Under the pieces are notes generated by a model. The model was not told where the DNA came from. It saw nothing but the letters and a program-made list of their open reading frames with translations, and searched no databases. Shown one piece after another: positions 48,906 through 59,831 of a stretch of 64,000 bases of DNA (the first letter of the stretch is position 1; each line of letters starts with the position of its first letter). The stretch is from positions 73,054,001 to 73,118,000 of the forward strand of contig CM044877.1 in assembly GCA_024500155.1 (NCBI GenBank), given 5' to 3'. The stretch is from Chenopodium formosanum. Taxonomy: Eukaryota; Streptophyta; Magnoliopsida; Caryophyllales; Amaranthaceae. A program made the translations under genes and the position numbers.

Positions 48906-49855
48906 CTAATGTAATATAATCCAATACATTAACATTGTATAATTCCAAAAATTGAATATTAAGGTATAATAATCCAAAAATCAAACATTCATCATACCTC
49001 CTATGTCTTGCAAATTAACTCATGTTGAGCTTCGAAGGCCTCTCCTTTTTAACGTAATCTAATCCAAATTGAATAAAAATGAACAAAAAGTGAGAACATC
49101 ATTCGGAATTATTACGAATAAAAAATATACAATGATCAAGCCATAGTACAATTGTTGAGCAAAGCCATGAAAATTTATGAGTATGACGACGAAACGAACA
49201 ACATATAACAAGGCAAGGCTTCTAATGGAGCTCCTGCCATTAATACTAAACATGTACTCCTATGATTAAGAAAATAAAAACAAGTAGACCTTGATTTTCT
49301 AATTTACTCAAACCTAATTTACTAAGATCAAGACTAGAAGATTGATAATGTAACTGCGAGACAAGTAACATTTTCGAAGCGACAAAGAGGATTAATTAAG
49401 AAAGCTGATGAACTAATCAACACAAAAATCATGTTGTGAAAAGGTGAAGCACAACAATTAGAGCAGAGTTTCGAGCAAAAATTACACTTAAAAACCTAAT
49501 TAACTAAAATCAAGCAGAAGTAAACAAAATTCGTTCAAAACTACTCCTACGAAAACGAAACTTCAGTCGAAACTCAAAAATTTAAATTAAATCGAAAAAA
49601 TCAATAACAAAAACATGCAAAATTACAAAATTAAGCAAAAATCATAAACGAAAAACACAATGGACATTAAATTTCCTAAATATGCTTGAAATTTAGGTAA
49701 ACAAAATTTCAGAAAGCAAACAATATTTCAGAAACCTAAGTACCTCAAATCAAGCAAAAATAGCAAAATTAACACGAATAACTCACTTGATAATTGATCG
49801 TAGAGCTGAGAAATTGTTGAAAATCAAAGTATTTGAAGCTGGATTTGGAAATGTA

Positions 49856-50201
49856 CTCCCTCCGTCCCATAATTACAGGCAAATAACTCTAAAAAGTACG
49901 GTTTTTAAGGAGGATGGAAAAAGTTGAGGAATATTGTATGAAAAAGCTAAAAAGTGAAGAATGTTGATTAAAAGTAGAGAATATTGTATGGAAAAGTTAA
50001 AAAGTAGGTAATGATTTTTTTGGTATGTGTGTATTTTGTATGAAAAAGTGAAAAAGTAAGTAATGATTTTTTAGGTATGTGTGTAATTTGTATGGAAAAG
50101 TGAAAAAGTAAGTAATGATTGAGTGTTATTTTTAGTAATAGGAGGAACATTTTGGGACACCCAAAATAGTATATTTGCCTGTAATTATGGGACGGAGGGA
50201 G
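49856..50201. mobile_element. Stowaway-like (Tc1/mariner) MITE
   Basis: The ends CTCCCTCCGTCCCATAATTA and TAATTATGGGACGGAGGGAG are perfect inverted repeats continuing through CAGGCAAATA. TA dinucleotides flank it (49,854-49,855; 50,202-50,203). 346 bp, non-coding. Confidence 0.92.
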
Positions 50202-50455
50202 TAGCATGAAATTGGCAAAAATTAGGAGAGAGAAAGTAGGATAGAAAAAATAGAAGAGGAAGAAAATAACGTGCAAATGAAAGAGGAGAGAGAAACTGTA
50301 GAAATTTTGAGTGAAATTGGGGAAAAACTCACTACCGTGAGATTTGACGGGCCATAATCTACGGTCTTAATTGTCCGTTTTCAGTCTTCAGCTATAGGCT
50401 TATTTTCACATGATCCACACTCTATATATATATCTATATATATATATATATATTT

Positions 50456-50817
50456 TGATGCAATTTTTTTTTATTTTATTTTTTTATATTATATATATAA
50501 TTATGTAAATTATTATTGAATTTGTCAATGGATATACCAATTTTACACGAGTATTATTTATGACTTTAATTAATTAAATGGGTGTATAGAGTATATATAT
50601 ACTGTATACTGACTGACGACTCATCCTTTCTTGATTAAAGACTAATTCTTATTACAGACCATTTGAAAGGAATCTAATAATTAATTACGGAGGAGAAGAC
50701 GGAAGACAAATTATGACTCTACGTCAACTATGTAGTTTCCATGAACTGTAATGTAATTTGTAAAACGTAAAGATTGGTTAAGAAATATGTTTTCTTTTCA
50801 TATTAATGGATGCCTAC
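50456..50817. promoter_or_regulatory. Upstream region of the intact protease
   Basis: Conserved with 20,250-20,573 upstream of the disrupted paralogue, with only scattered substitutions. It includes CTACGTCAACTATGTAG, which overlaps a TGACG (TGA-bZIP type) and a TTGAC (W-box core) word on the minus strand. Such words suit a stress- or senescence-induced protease, but this is inference. Confidence 0.45.
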
Positions 50818-50826
50818 CTATATAAG
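50818..50826 (+). promoter_or_regulatory. TATA box of the intact protease gene
   Basis: CTATATAAG about 105 bases before the ATG at 50,929. The upstream in-frame ATG (50,806) lies before this box and is therefore outside the transcript. Confidence 0.65.
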
Positions 50827-50928
50827 ATCGACATATTAATACCATTTTGTGCATCCAACTTAACAATTAACATTTATTATCTCACAATATATATACTATA
50901 CACCTTCTCTCACAATCTTAACTTCTTA

Positions 50929-52593
50929 ATGGCTTTCGCAAACCAACATTTCCTATTCTTATGCTTAGCCTTAGTCCTTATATTGGGGCTTTGGACCACC
51001 CAAGCCCCGGCTCGTCCTCTCGACCATCACAAAGCCTTGTCTCTAAGAGAGAGGCATGAGTTTTGGATGGCTCGACATGGGCGAGTCTACAAGGATGTGA
51101 TAGAGAAGGAGAAGCGTTTCAACATATTCAAAAAGAATGTTGAACGTATAGAAAATTTCAATGCTAATGCATCATCAATTAAACTATACACATTAGGTAT
51201 TAATGCCTTTAGTGATTTAACCACTGAGGAGTTTGTAGCAACCCACACTGGTTATAAAAAGCGATCTCATTCCACATTTGGTGGTTCGGTCACAACGAGG
51301 TTTAGGTACGAAAACCTTACTGATGCTGACATCACGCCTTCAATGGATTGGAGAGAATATGGAGCTGTCACAGGGATAAAGAACCAAGGGTCATGTGGTA
51401 TGAAATCAATTGAGAAATATCTTACATAATCCTATTATCACTACGTACACTCTCTGTTCCAAATGTTTTTATGGTAGTCATCCTTATTAAATGTCTAAAA
51501 CTATACTCAATTTTGATTGGCTAATTTTGTTTTTATTTGTTTTTTGTTGGTCAAAATAATTAAAAAATAATTTTTCTTTTTTAGAAACTGATAATTTATT
51601 ACTCATGAAATTAAAAAAGATTTTCGAAAATAATAATAACAATTCATATGAGGTAACTTCGTTAGCGTTATAAGGGTTACTCAATTAGTGTCACTGGGGT
51701 TAATCGGTCAGTATATATGGGTTACTCGGTCAGTGGTATAAGGGGATTATTTTGTTCTTTTATAAGCAGCCACATGGTATTGCCAGCTACATACAAAATG
51801 AGTTGAAATAAAAATTATCTTTAATAATAAGTTTGACCAACAAAAAATGTAAATAAAAAAATCAGCCAATCAAAATTGAGTACTGTAGTATTATTCATTT
51901 TAAGGATGACTATGGTAGAATTTTTCCCCAATTCCTTTTTAAATTTTACACAATTACACTTAGACATTTTTTTTGTCTCTAAATTTAAATGTGTTTCTGA
52001 TCATGTTTTAAAATTTTGTAGGGTGTTGTTGGGCATTCTCAGCAGTTGGGGCAATAGAAGGGCTAAACCAAATAAAAACAAGACAATTAATCTCACTTTC
52101 AGAGGAAGAACTTGTTGATTGTGTACAACCACCAAACGGTTGTGCTGGCGCTGCAATGCAAGCAGCTTTCAAATTCATCCAAAACAACCAAGGCATATCA
52201 AAAGAAGACGATTACCCATACACTGCAACCAACGGTGTTCCGAGTCAATGCCAACCTAAAACCACTGCTGTGACAATAAACGGGTTTGAATCAATTCCAC
52301 CTAACGACGAGACTGCCCTGATGAAGGCTGTTTCTAACCAGCCTGTCGCGGTTGGACTTGATGGTAGCGGGTTTGATTTCTTACACTACCAAAGCGGAGT
52401 CTTCCAAGGAGAGTGTGGTAATGACATTACTCATGCTGTTACTGCTATCGGGTATGGCACTAGTACCGATGGGATCGATTATTGGTTGGTGAAGAACTCG
52501 TGGGGTGAAAGTTGGGGCGAAAATGGTTATATGAGGATTATTCGAGGACAGAACAAATGTGGTCTCACATTGGATGCTTCTTATCCTGTATGA
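50929..52593 (+). CDS. Papain-like cysteine protease, SAG12/SAG39 type (intact)
   Basis: Two exons, 50,929-51,397 and 52,022-52,593 (GTATGA donor, TTGTAG acceptor), encode 346 residues, typical for plant C1A proteases without KDEL or granulin extensions. Residues 1-28 form a signal peptide. The I29 propeptide shows the ERFNIN pattern (about 59-78) and LGINAFSDLT (89-98). The mature enzyme starts near 135 (ITPSMDW). Visible catalytic residues are Gln153, Cys159 (CCWAFS), His294 (THAVTAIGYG) and Asn315 (KNSWGESWGENGY). It should be secreted or vacuolar and self-activating at acid pH. Two oddities: the usual GSCWAF serine is Cys158, and the substrate-pocket GG is GA (Gly199-Ala200, papain Gly65-Gly66). 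The start was chosen for the signal peptide and the TATA position. Its unit 1 paralogue is dead, so this may be the only working copy here. Confidence 0.95.
51450..51928. mobile_element. MITE in the intron of the intact protease
   Basis: The inverted repeats of about 100 bases include ATGGTAGTCATCCTTA with its complement TAAGGATGACTATGGTAG, and CTCAATTTTGATTGGCT with AGCCAATCAAAATTGAG. The intron of the unit 1 paralogue lacks it. It lies wholly between the splice sites. Confidence 0.78.
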
Positions 52594-53162
52594 TTTACGT
52601 CAAAAGGATGATCTACTAGATGCATTTACAATTTTACATCTCTTTATATGAGATTACTTGAGTTTCGATTGTTTACCTAGCTATGGAGTATTGATTCTAT
52701 TATGATTGAATGAGGCTATGTTTTAAACTTTTTGTAATGTTGTATTACTTCAAAAGTCCTACTTCGGACATTCATTTATTTTATATTTACTTCAAGTTGT
52801 TAAGCATGCAATGTATGCATGGATTGTTTGTGTGTTAAAATTATGTATTTGGTTGATTTCTATAAAGATTGAATATGGGAAAAAATAGTACTTTCTCCGT
52901 TATTTTATTATTGCACCATAGATATTGACATACTTTTTTCAGTTAGTGGGAAAAAGGAAGAGATAGAAGGGTAAAATTACAAAGTTTTTCATGTGATGTA
53001 AACCTAAACTAAAGAACCAAGTGGCAAAAGTAAGGGCATATTGGGTATTTGTAGTGTGAACAAGATATTTTGTTTCCTAAAATGGAAATAGTGCAATATT
53101 TGTGTGAAGACATGAAAAATAGTAAAGTGGCAGAATTAGAGGAATGTTCCCACATTTTAGGG
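52594..53162. other. 3' flank with a degenerate Stowaway-like MITE
   Basis: The first about 290 bases match the 3' flank of the unit 1 protease. From about 52,890, TACTTTCTCCGTTATTTTAT and ATTGCACCAT are echoed inversely by AATAGTGCAATATTT near 53,087, suggesting a decayed mariner-type MITE. Confidence 0.4.
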
Positions 53163-53362
53163 TAAGCTTTCATTCATTTTCCTTAATCTCCAAGAAAGCA
53201 GGACATCAGAATATATAACATGGTCCCCTGACCTTACAAAGCAAGACAAGTGTCCACTAGAATCATCCTAGGGAATTACAAAACAAAATAGCAACTAGAA
53301 AAAGACAAAAAGGACAACTAATAATGACAGCACACACACACACCACTATTATCACCATATTA

Positions 53363-55106
53363 CACTACTACAAAATTGGGTAAATGTAACGCACAATACT
53401 AAACGCCTAGATGACATAAAATTAGATTAGAGAACGGTTGGCTATGGGAAGCGCCTTCTAAATGACATAAAATTAAACAGTTACAAGACCTCACCGCTCT
53501 ATTTCATAAATTACCCTTTTAATCTTTTTATTTTATTTTATTTCAATTAATTGTTTAAAAGAAATCAGTTGATCTTTTTCCAACCCTAGCCTCCAGCTGT
53601 TGAAAGCCTTTTCCTTTTTACTTGCTAACCGCCACCTTTAACCCATTGAACCCTCCCTCAATTCTCGATTTGTCTTATCACTTCTTCATCTAACTTCCCC
53701 CAATCACCCATTCATCACCTTCCTCTTTCTTTCTCCTTTGTTCTTGATCAAAATCCCCAAATTCATCCCGATCTACCCTAACAAAACCCTCAATTTTCCG
53801 CCAACATGGATGGATTTGAAGCTATGACAACGACCTTCAACATTCATGGAGGATACTTGGAAGCCATTGTTAGAGGTCACGGATCTGGATTGTTAATTGT
53901 TGCTGATTACAATAATTTGTATCAGCGTGAGACTCTTGATGATATCAAGATGCATCTCTCTGCTAATGATTATGGCCCTTATCTTCAAAATGGTTGATTT
54001 CTTTTATAATTATGATTTTTTCTCAGGTTTAATTTTCGTGATTTTGATTCAGAGATGTTAGGTATAATATTTCTTTTGAGTTTACATCTTGTCAATTGCC
54101 TTAGATTTGGATTGATCTACTTGTTTATATTAGCTAGAATTTTCTAATTCAATTCCAATTATATTGTTGTAAAGATTAATTGTTCAAAATTAGTCAAATT
54201 TCCAATCAGATGAAACGGGTATGTTAAGTACGTTATTTTTCTTCAACTCATTAGAGGATTCTAGTACACTAGTAGGTTGTCTGCCATGAATTTGAGTTTT
54301 TTTGTTTGAACTTTGATACTTGTATATGTGTTTTTTGATAATCATAAAGGTTAATTATGCCTGTTTTTAATGAATTTATGTAAATTGGTTTTCATTTTCA
54401 TTCTACATTTAGTTTTATCAATGATATAATCTTTGATTCGTAAATAAATTTATGTATGATTGCTGAATTGTTTTTGTTTGAACATGAAATTTTAGGTCTT
54501 ATAAACTTTTATTTTAATTTTGTTCAACTAATAATTTTTTTTTTTTTTTTGCTTTTGCAGATTGAACAAAGATAATGAAAACTTTTGCTTTCAGAAATCA
54601 AGAAGGGCGAATCTTATTCATTTGTTTTTTTGTTTTTTTTTTTTTTGTTTCATTACTTATTGTAATTAAAATACTTGTATTTTACTATAAATTCATTATT
54701 AATAAAAATATTCTTATTCAAAGATTTGCGGATGATTAAGTTTCTTCTAGCATGCACAATAATTTTTTTTTTTTTATGAAAAATATTAAGAAAAGAGGAC
54801 GGTTACGTATCACAGGTGCTTTATATTCTAGACATTAATAGGTCAGTTGGGTTAGAAAGGCGCTTCCATTTCCCATAAAATGCAACGTCTAAGTGAAATA
54901 GGCGCCTCTTTTTCTTTCTTCTTTAATTTATTTAACTATAGAAAAGGAAATATTTAACTAAGAAAGGTGTTCTGTTTGTTTATTATTATAAAACGCCTCT
55001 AAAATGCGACTTGTATACTTTATAAGGCACCCTAGTTGAAGAACGCCTCTAAAGCGTTCTGTTTTGTCTATTTTAGGCGTTTTGTAAAGCGTATTTTGTG
55101 GTAGTG
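53363..55106. mobile_element. CACTA element D with captured V-ATPase subunit d exon
   Basis: Its ends are CACTACTACAAAATTGGG and GTATTTTGTGGTAGTG, with target duplication TTA at 53,360-53,362 and 55,107-55,109. Subterminal words AAACGCCTA / AGGCGCCTT / AGGCGTTTT occur at both ends (53,390-53,470; 54,845-55,085). No transposase. It carries a leader and exon 1 of a host gene at 53,560-53,992. The rest (53,993-54,840) is intron-like T-rich DNA. Confidence 0.92.
53806..53992 (+). pseudogene. VHA-d: Captured exon 1 of V-type H+-ATPase subunit d
   Basis: ATG at 53,806 opens MDGFEAMTTTFNIHGGYLEA, continues IVRGHGSGLLIVADYNNLYQ and ends DDIKMHLSANDYGPYLQN plus one base before the donor GTTGAT. This is the N-terminus of the V0 subunit d (AC39) of the vacuolar proton pump. 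The phase at the donor (N, then G..) suits the family's next residue Glu. A CT/AACCCT-rich leader of about 240 bases precedes it and looks like the native 5' UTR. Downstream exons are missing and translation through the intron stops at once, so no working subunit is made. Confidence 0.92.
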
Positions 55107-55109
55107 TTA

Positions 55110-55455
55110 CTACCCTTTAATACTCCCCCTCATGCTGAGAGGAAGGAGACTGAACTCCCAGCTTGGCTAGAAGCTTTTGTTGTAGAGCAACAGGCAACAC
55201 TTTGGTGAACAAGTCTGCAATTTAATTTAAACTGGAGACATAAGTTGGCTTCACAGTACCATCTTTCACCTTATCACGAATGAAGTGGCAATCAATTTCA
55301 ACATGTTTGGTTCTCTCATGTTGCATAGGGTTTGCAGCAATTGATAATGCTGCTTGATTGTCACAGCAAAACACAGGAATGTTGTCTTTCACCTTGATTC
55401 CCAGTTCTTTAAATAATAGTTTCATCCACATAACTTCACACATAGTTAGAGCCAT
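55110..55455 (-). pseudogene. Ty1-copia polymerase C-terminal fragment
   Basis: Minus-strand frame: ALTMCEVMWMKLLFKELGIK, CDNQAALSIAANPMQHERTK, HVEIDCHFIRDKV. After a stop it continues as ADLFTKVLPVALQQKLLA and SSQHEGEY-stop. This is the copia RNase H domain end. It starts abruptly at about 55,455, where LINE sequence begins on the same strand. Confidence 0.88.
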
Positions 55456-56939
55456 GGATTTGTATTCGGACTAAACTTGATCAAGGATTTGGCCAAGTTT
55501 AATTGTTCGCCTGATATCTTAGTAAACCGCTGAATGATCCGCATGATATTAGTACCGGCTGTAGACGAAGCCCGAAAAAAGATGAGAGCCTCATCCGCGA
55601 AGAATAAATGCGAGACAGTAGGACTCATTCTAGACAGCTTAATTCCTTGAAAAAGCTTCAAATCCTGTCCCAAATGCAACATACAGGAGAAAATATCCAT
55701 GTAGAATAGGAAAAGGTACGGGGAGATGGGGTCACCCTGGCGAAGACCACATTGTGGTTTAAAGGTGTCCGAAGTAAAACCATTAATCAAGGATTTGTAA
55801 GAAACCGTGGAAAGGCATTATTGGATCATCTGTAACCAACGGTCCGGAAACCCATAGGCTTTTAAAACCCGCAAAAGAAAACTCCAGTGAATTCTGTCAT
55901 AAGCTTTGTTCATGTCATTTTTGACCGACGCAAGCCAATTAGTGCTAGTTTTTGAACAATTGATTTTCTCCATTAACTCATAATTCAACAAAATATTACC
56001 CGTCATAACGCGACCTTGAACAAAGGCATGCTGAGAATCTAAGATTAGAAGAGGAAGATACTGGCGCACCCTGGCCACCAAACACTTGGAAGCATATTTA
56101 TAAACTGTGTTACAAAGGCTGATCGGACGTAAATGCCCCACCTCTGTTGGTGTACCAATCTTAGGAATCATAACAAGAAGGGACTGATTCCATTCTTTCA
56201 GTAGATACCCCGTGTGGAAGAAACTCTGAATACCGAAAACAACCGAGTCGCCCACAACACCCAAGTGAGATATGAAAAATTCGACTGTAATTCCATCCGG
56301 ACCCGGAGATTTACTGTTCCCTAAAGAAAACATTGCACTTCGAATCTCAGATGCAGAGAAGGGACGATCCAGGTTTGCAAGTTGGGAAGTATTGAAACGT
56401 GGTAGATCTAATTCATGTAGAACAACGTCAATTTCTGGATCATAAGGAGGCATGGTATCATAGTGGAAGGTATCTTTTAGGGATTTCACCACCACATGAT
56501 GAACATCTGTCTAGCCATGTTGAAGAGTTCCTTGGTCGTCAAATAAGGAACTAATCTCATTCTTCTTTTGCCGACTTTTGACCTTAGAGAACAAAAGTTT
56601 AGATGGACAATTACCTTTAAGTATCCAATTTTTCTTACAACGTTGTCTCCAGAATTGCAGCTGCAATAAAACACTATCTTTTGAAGTAACACTACAAGAA
56701 ATAGGTCTATTTCCGACGGACACGAAAATCCGTCGCAAATCACATAATTTACGACAGAATCAATTTCGGTCGGAAATTTCCGTCCGAATTTAATTCCGTC
56801 GGAACTTTACGACGGAATTCATACAGCACCAACAGAAATTTCGTGGGAAAGTGTATTCCGACAGAAAATTCTGTCGAAAATTATTTACTTTCCGACCGAA
56901 ATTTCTGTCGTAAAGGCATTTGAGTATTTAAAAAAAAAA

Positions 56940-57180
56940 AACAAAACGGCATATAAATACCTAACCCTAAAGCAGCCCCTTATGCCAAACGTTCCCCTTT
57001 TTCTTTTCTCATCCCCTTATAGCCGCACTTCCTCTCTCTCTTCATCACTCCCTCTCTCTCTTCATCTATATTCTCTGTTTCTTCCTCTCTTTTCTTTATC
57101 TCTCCTCTTTCGCTGCTACTCCCTCTCTTCTCTCGCCATACTCCATATTTTTTTTAACTTCCGGCCAAGCTAGCCCATGA
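56940..57180 (+). promoter_or_regulatory. Telo-box and CT-rich leader in CACTA E
   Basis: A TATAAATA box (56,952), a telo-box-like AACCCTAAA and a long TCTCTC-rich leader resemble promoters of plant translation-related genes. It may be a captured promoter/5' UTR or the element's own promoter. A counterpart is in CACTA F (59,200-59,420, minus strand). Confidence 0.5.
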
Positions 57181-57879
57181 AGCATCCCCGACATTTTTTT
57201 ATATCAAATTTATGGTTTTAAGGTCAAGTTCGACCATTGAAACGCTAGATCTAGCGTTTTCATGGTCGAATTTGGCCTTATATAACCATATTCAAGGCTA
57301 AATTTGGTTAATTGTGGTCGAATTTTTGTGGTAAGTGCAGATCAATTGTTTTTTCATTTATTTTCAATTTTTTTGTTGTAAATTTTTTTTTTATTTTGTT
57401 TTCAGTTTTTTTTCTTTTTTTTTTTTTCTGGGTTTTGGTTTCTGGTACTGAATTTATTTGGTCTGAAAATAATTTTTTTTTATTTGTTTCCGGGTTTGGG
57501 TTTTGTGTTGTGATTTTATTTTATTTTTCTTTTCTTTTTGTTAATTTCTAGGTTGTAATGGTTTGTCAGGCGGTGGAGGTGGTGGCTTTAGGTGGTTGGT
57601 GGGGTGGTTCACGTAGGTGAGGTGGTAGATCTGGGCTTGTTTGTGTTGGTTAGGGACTTAGGGTTAGGTGGGTATGGGTTCTTGTGGGTGCGGGTGTGGG
57701 TGGTGGATCGGTTTACGGGGGCTGGTGATACGGGTTAGGGGTGGGCATGTGGTGGGGGGTGGTAGCAGGTGGTGGGGGGTGGTAGCAGGTGGTTTGGGCT
57801 GGTGGTGGGGGTGGTGGGATGCTTTTTTTTTGTTTTTGTTTTTTTTTTAAATAATTTTCCCACGAATTTTCCGTCGCAA

Positions 57880-59831
57880 CACTACTAAAAATTAAGGTTT
57901 TTGCGACCGTCTCTAACGGTCGCAGAAAATAGCAAAAACGGTCGCAATTCATAATTGCGACCGTCAATGGTTGTAAAGGGGGTGTCGTTATTTACTTGGT
58001 CGCAAAAAAACAAAATTGCGACCGGTTGACGGCCGCAGATTTTTTGCGACCGTTTTTAATATTTTCAACGACCGTTAGGGGAACGGTCGCAGATATTAAT
58101 TATTGCGACTGTTTTAATTGACGGTCGCAAAATTGGATTTTAGCGACCGCTTAAAGCCGTCGCTAAAAGTTTTCAAAAAAACAAAAAAAAAATGCACCCA
58201 CAGGCAGCCTGTACTTCACAGCCAGCCCTGTACTTCACAGCCACCCCCATCACCAATGTCCACCTAAAACACTACTAGCCACCACCGATACACCACCCAA
58301 CCACCTCGAAAGCACTAGCCCACCCCATAAAACTCACCTTGCCACTCCCGTAACTCCACCAGCCACCCCCATAAATCTCACCCAATAGAAAAAAAATAAA
58401 ACTGAAAAAAATAACGTTCTTAGCAAAACAAATTATACCAAAAATAAAACAAAACCAAAAAAATCAAACAATAGCAAACAAAAAATCAAACAAAACCCAC
58501 TAAAATTAACTAAATAAAAAATTCGAACAAGCAAAAAAAATGGAAGGACATTCAAACACACAAAACCCAGAGAAATCCAGAAAACAAAGGAAAAAAAACA
58601 AGAAAATCAAGCTAAAAAAAATCCAGAAAATCAACCCCCAAAATATGAAAAAATTTACAAAGTAGACGAAAACTAAAATCAAACTCAAAATCAACAAAAT
58701 TCGAACATCAACGAAATTGAAAATCAAACCCAATGTCAACGAAATTCGATTAATATATGAACAAAAGTCATGAAAATCGAACAAAATTAACAAAAAAATA
58801 TAATCAAACCCAAATAACTGAAAATCGAATAATATATGTAAAAATTCATGAAAATTCGAACAAAATTAACAACAAATCAGAATCAAACCCAAATCAAAGA
58901 AATTCGAATACAAACTCCAACAAAAATCACAAAAATTGAATAAAACACGAAACAAAACCACAAAAACAAAAAATAAACAAAAATTTCAGAAAAACCAACA
59001 TACCTTTCCCAACATTTCTTCCTCTTTGGGTTTATATGTTCAAATTCGACCATAAAAACTCCAGATTTGGAACTTTTATGGGCGAATTTGACCATGAAAC
59101 CAATAATTCGTTTGTTGAAGATAAACCCTTTTCCATAACTTGTTTGTTGACAAAAAATCCGAACACCAAAACTCAAGATCTAAAAAGAATGAAGAAAAAA
59201 AAAGGAAGGTCGTGAGATCGAAGGAAAGAGGAAGGAAAGAAGGAGGAAAGGAAAGAGAAGGAGGAAAGAAAGAAGAAGGAGGAGGAACTAACGTGAGATT
59301 GAGAAAGGAAAAAGTAGAAAGAGAAAGGAGAGAGAAGAAAGAAGAAGGGGGAGGACGTGAGATGCGAGCAGAGAGCGGCTATCAACATATTAGGGTTAGG
59401 AGTAGAGCTCTTTTATACCCTTTTTTAAAATAAAAAATATAAAAACACTTTTGCGACCGGTATAGCGGTCATAATTTTGCGACCGTTTGAGAAGCGGTCG
59501 TAATTATCGCAATTTGCGACCGTTATAGTGGTCGTAATTTTGCGATCGTTTGAGAAACGGTCGTAATTGTTGCATTTTGCGACCGCCACTAACGGTCGTA
59601 ACGAAATTAATTTAATTTTGAATTATTTTTCACATGAATTTTATTTTTAAAATATATTTAAATACCTTTGCGACCGTTTTATAACCCAAAAACGGTCGCA
59701 AAATTGCGACCACCTTAAAAACGGTCGCAAAATTGCGACCGCCTTATAAACGGTCGCAATTATCATATTTTGCGATCGTTTTCATGACGGTCGTAGAAAA
59801 ACGGTCGCAAAACGACCGAATTTTAGTAGTG
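57880..59831. mobile_element. CACTA element F nested in CACTA E
   Basis: Its ends are CACTACTAAAAATTAAGG and CCGAATTTTAGTAGTG, with target duplication CAA at 57,877-57,879 and 59,832-59,834. Subterminal words TTGCGACCG / CGGTCGCAA are dense at 57,900-58,170 and 59,450-59,820. The interior on the minus strand shows TATAAAAGAGC near 59,410, CTAACCCTAA and a CT-rich leader, much like CACTA E. No transposase. 58,200-59,150 is AT-rich with no gene I can support. Confidence 0.94.

Larger units (their letters stand above)
47590..50455. mobile_element. Insertion flanked by (TA)n tracts, unit 2 only
   Basis: A TA tract (47,594-47,674) precedes GGGTTGGTTCCGCTGAAAAC, and the inverse-like GAAAATAAGCCTATAG/GATCCACACTC ends before another TA tract (50,423-50,452). 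Unit 1 (about 20,210) lacks it. The inner termini share TGAAAAC..GGCTTAT in opposite orientations. Contents are a degenerate tandem array (47,835-48,475), a minus-strand RNase H fragment, AT-rich DNA (48,990-49,850) and a Stowaway-like MITE. TA-targeting elements (Micron-type or certain Helitrons) are possible. The class is not settled. Confidence 0.5.
27915..52885. repeat. Tandem segmental duplication, unit 2
   Basis: This is the second copy of the protease-bearing unit, in the same orientation as unit 1. It carries its own insertions: a long-TIR element at 31,498, a coding CACTA at 37,450, a Helitron at 47,091 and a TA-flanked segment at 47.6-50.4 kb. It lacks the 11.7-17.1 kb stretch of unit 1, which holds a protease pseudogene and an LTR element. 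Its protease gene is the intact one. Confidence 0.88.
53165..55131 (-). mobile_element. Copia 3' LTR split by CACTA D
   Basis: On the minus strand the copia polymerase ends SSQHEGEY and a stop, followed by a purine tract (GAGGGGGAGTATTAAAGGG) and LTR-like sequence. This continues beyond the CACTA insertion through 53,362-53,165 (TATGGTGATAATAGTGG.., GAATGAAAGCTT). The exact LTR ends were not fixed. Confidence 0.5.

Noticed and set aside
57312..57967. Phe-rich and Gly/Trp-rich frames in CACTA E
   Set aside because: They come from T-rich and G-rich simple sequence, with no domain or codon signal.
58506..59433. Frames rich in N/K/I or E/K/R in CACTA F
   Set aside because: They come from A-rich and purine-rich leader sequence. 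The opposite strand has a CT-rich leader layout that explains them better.
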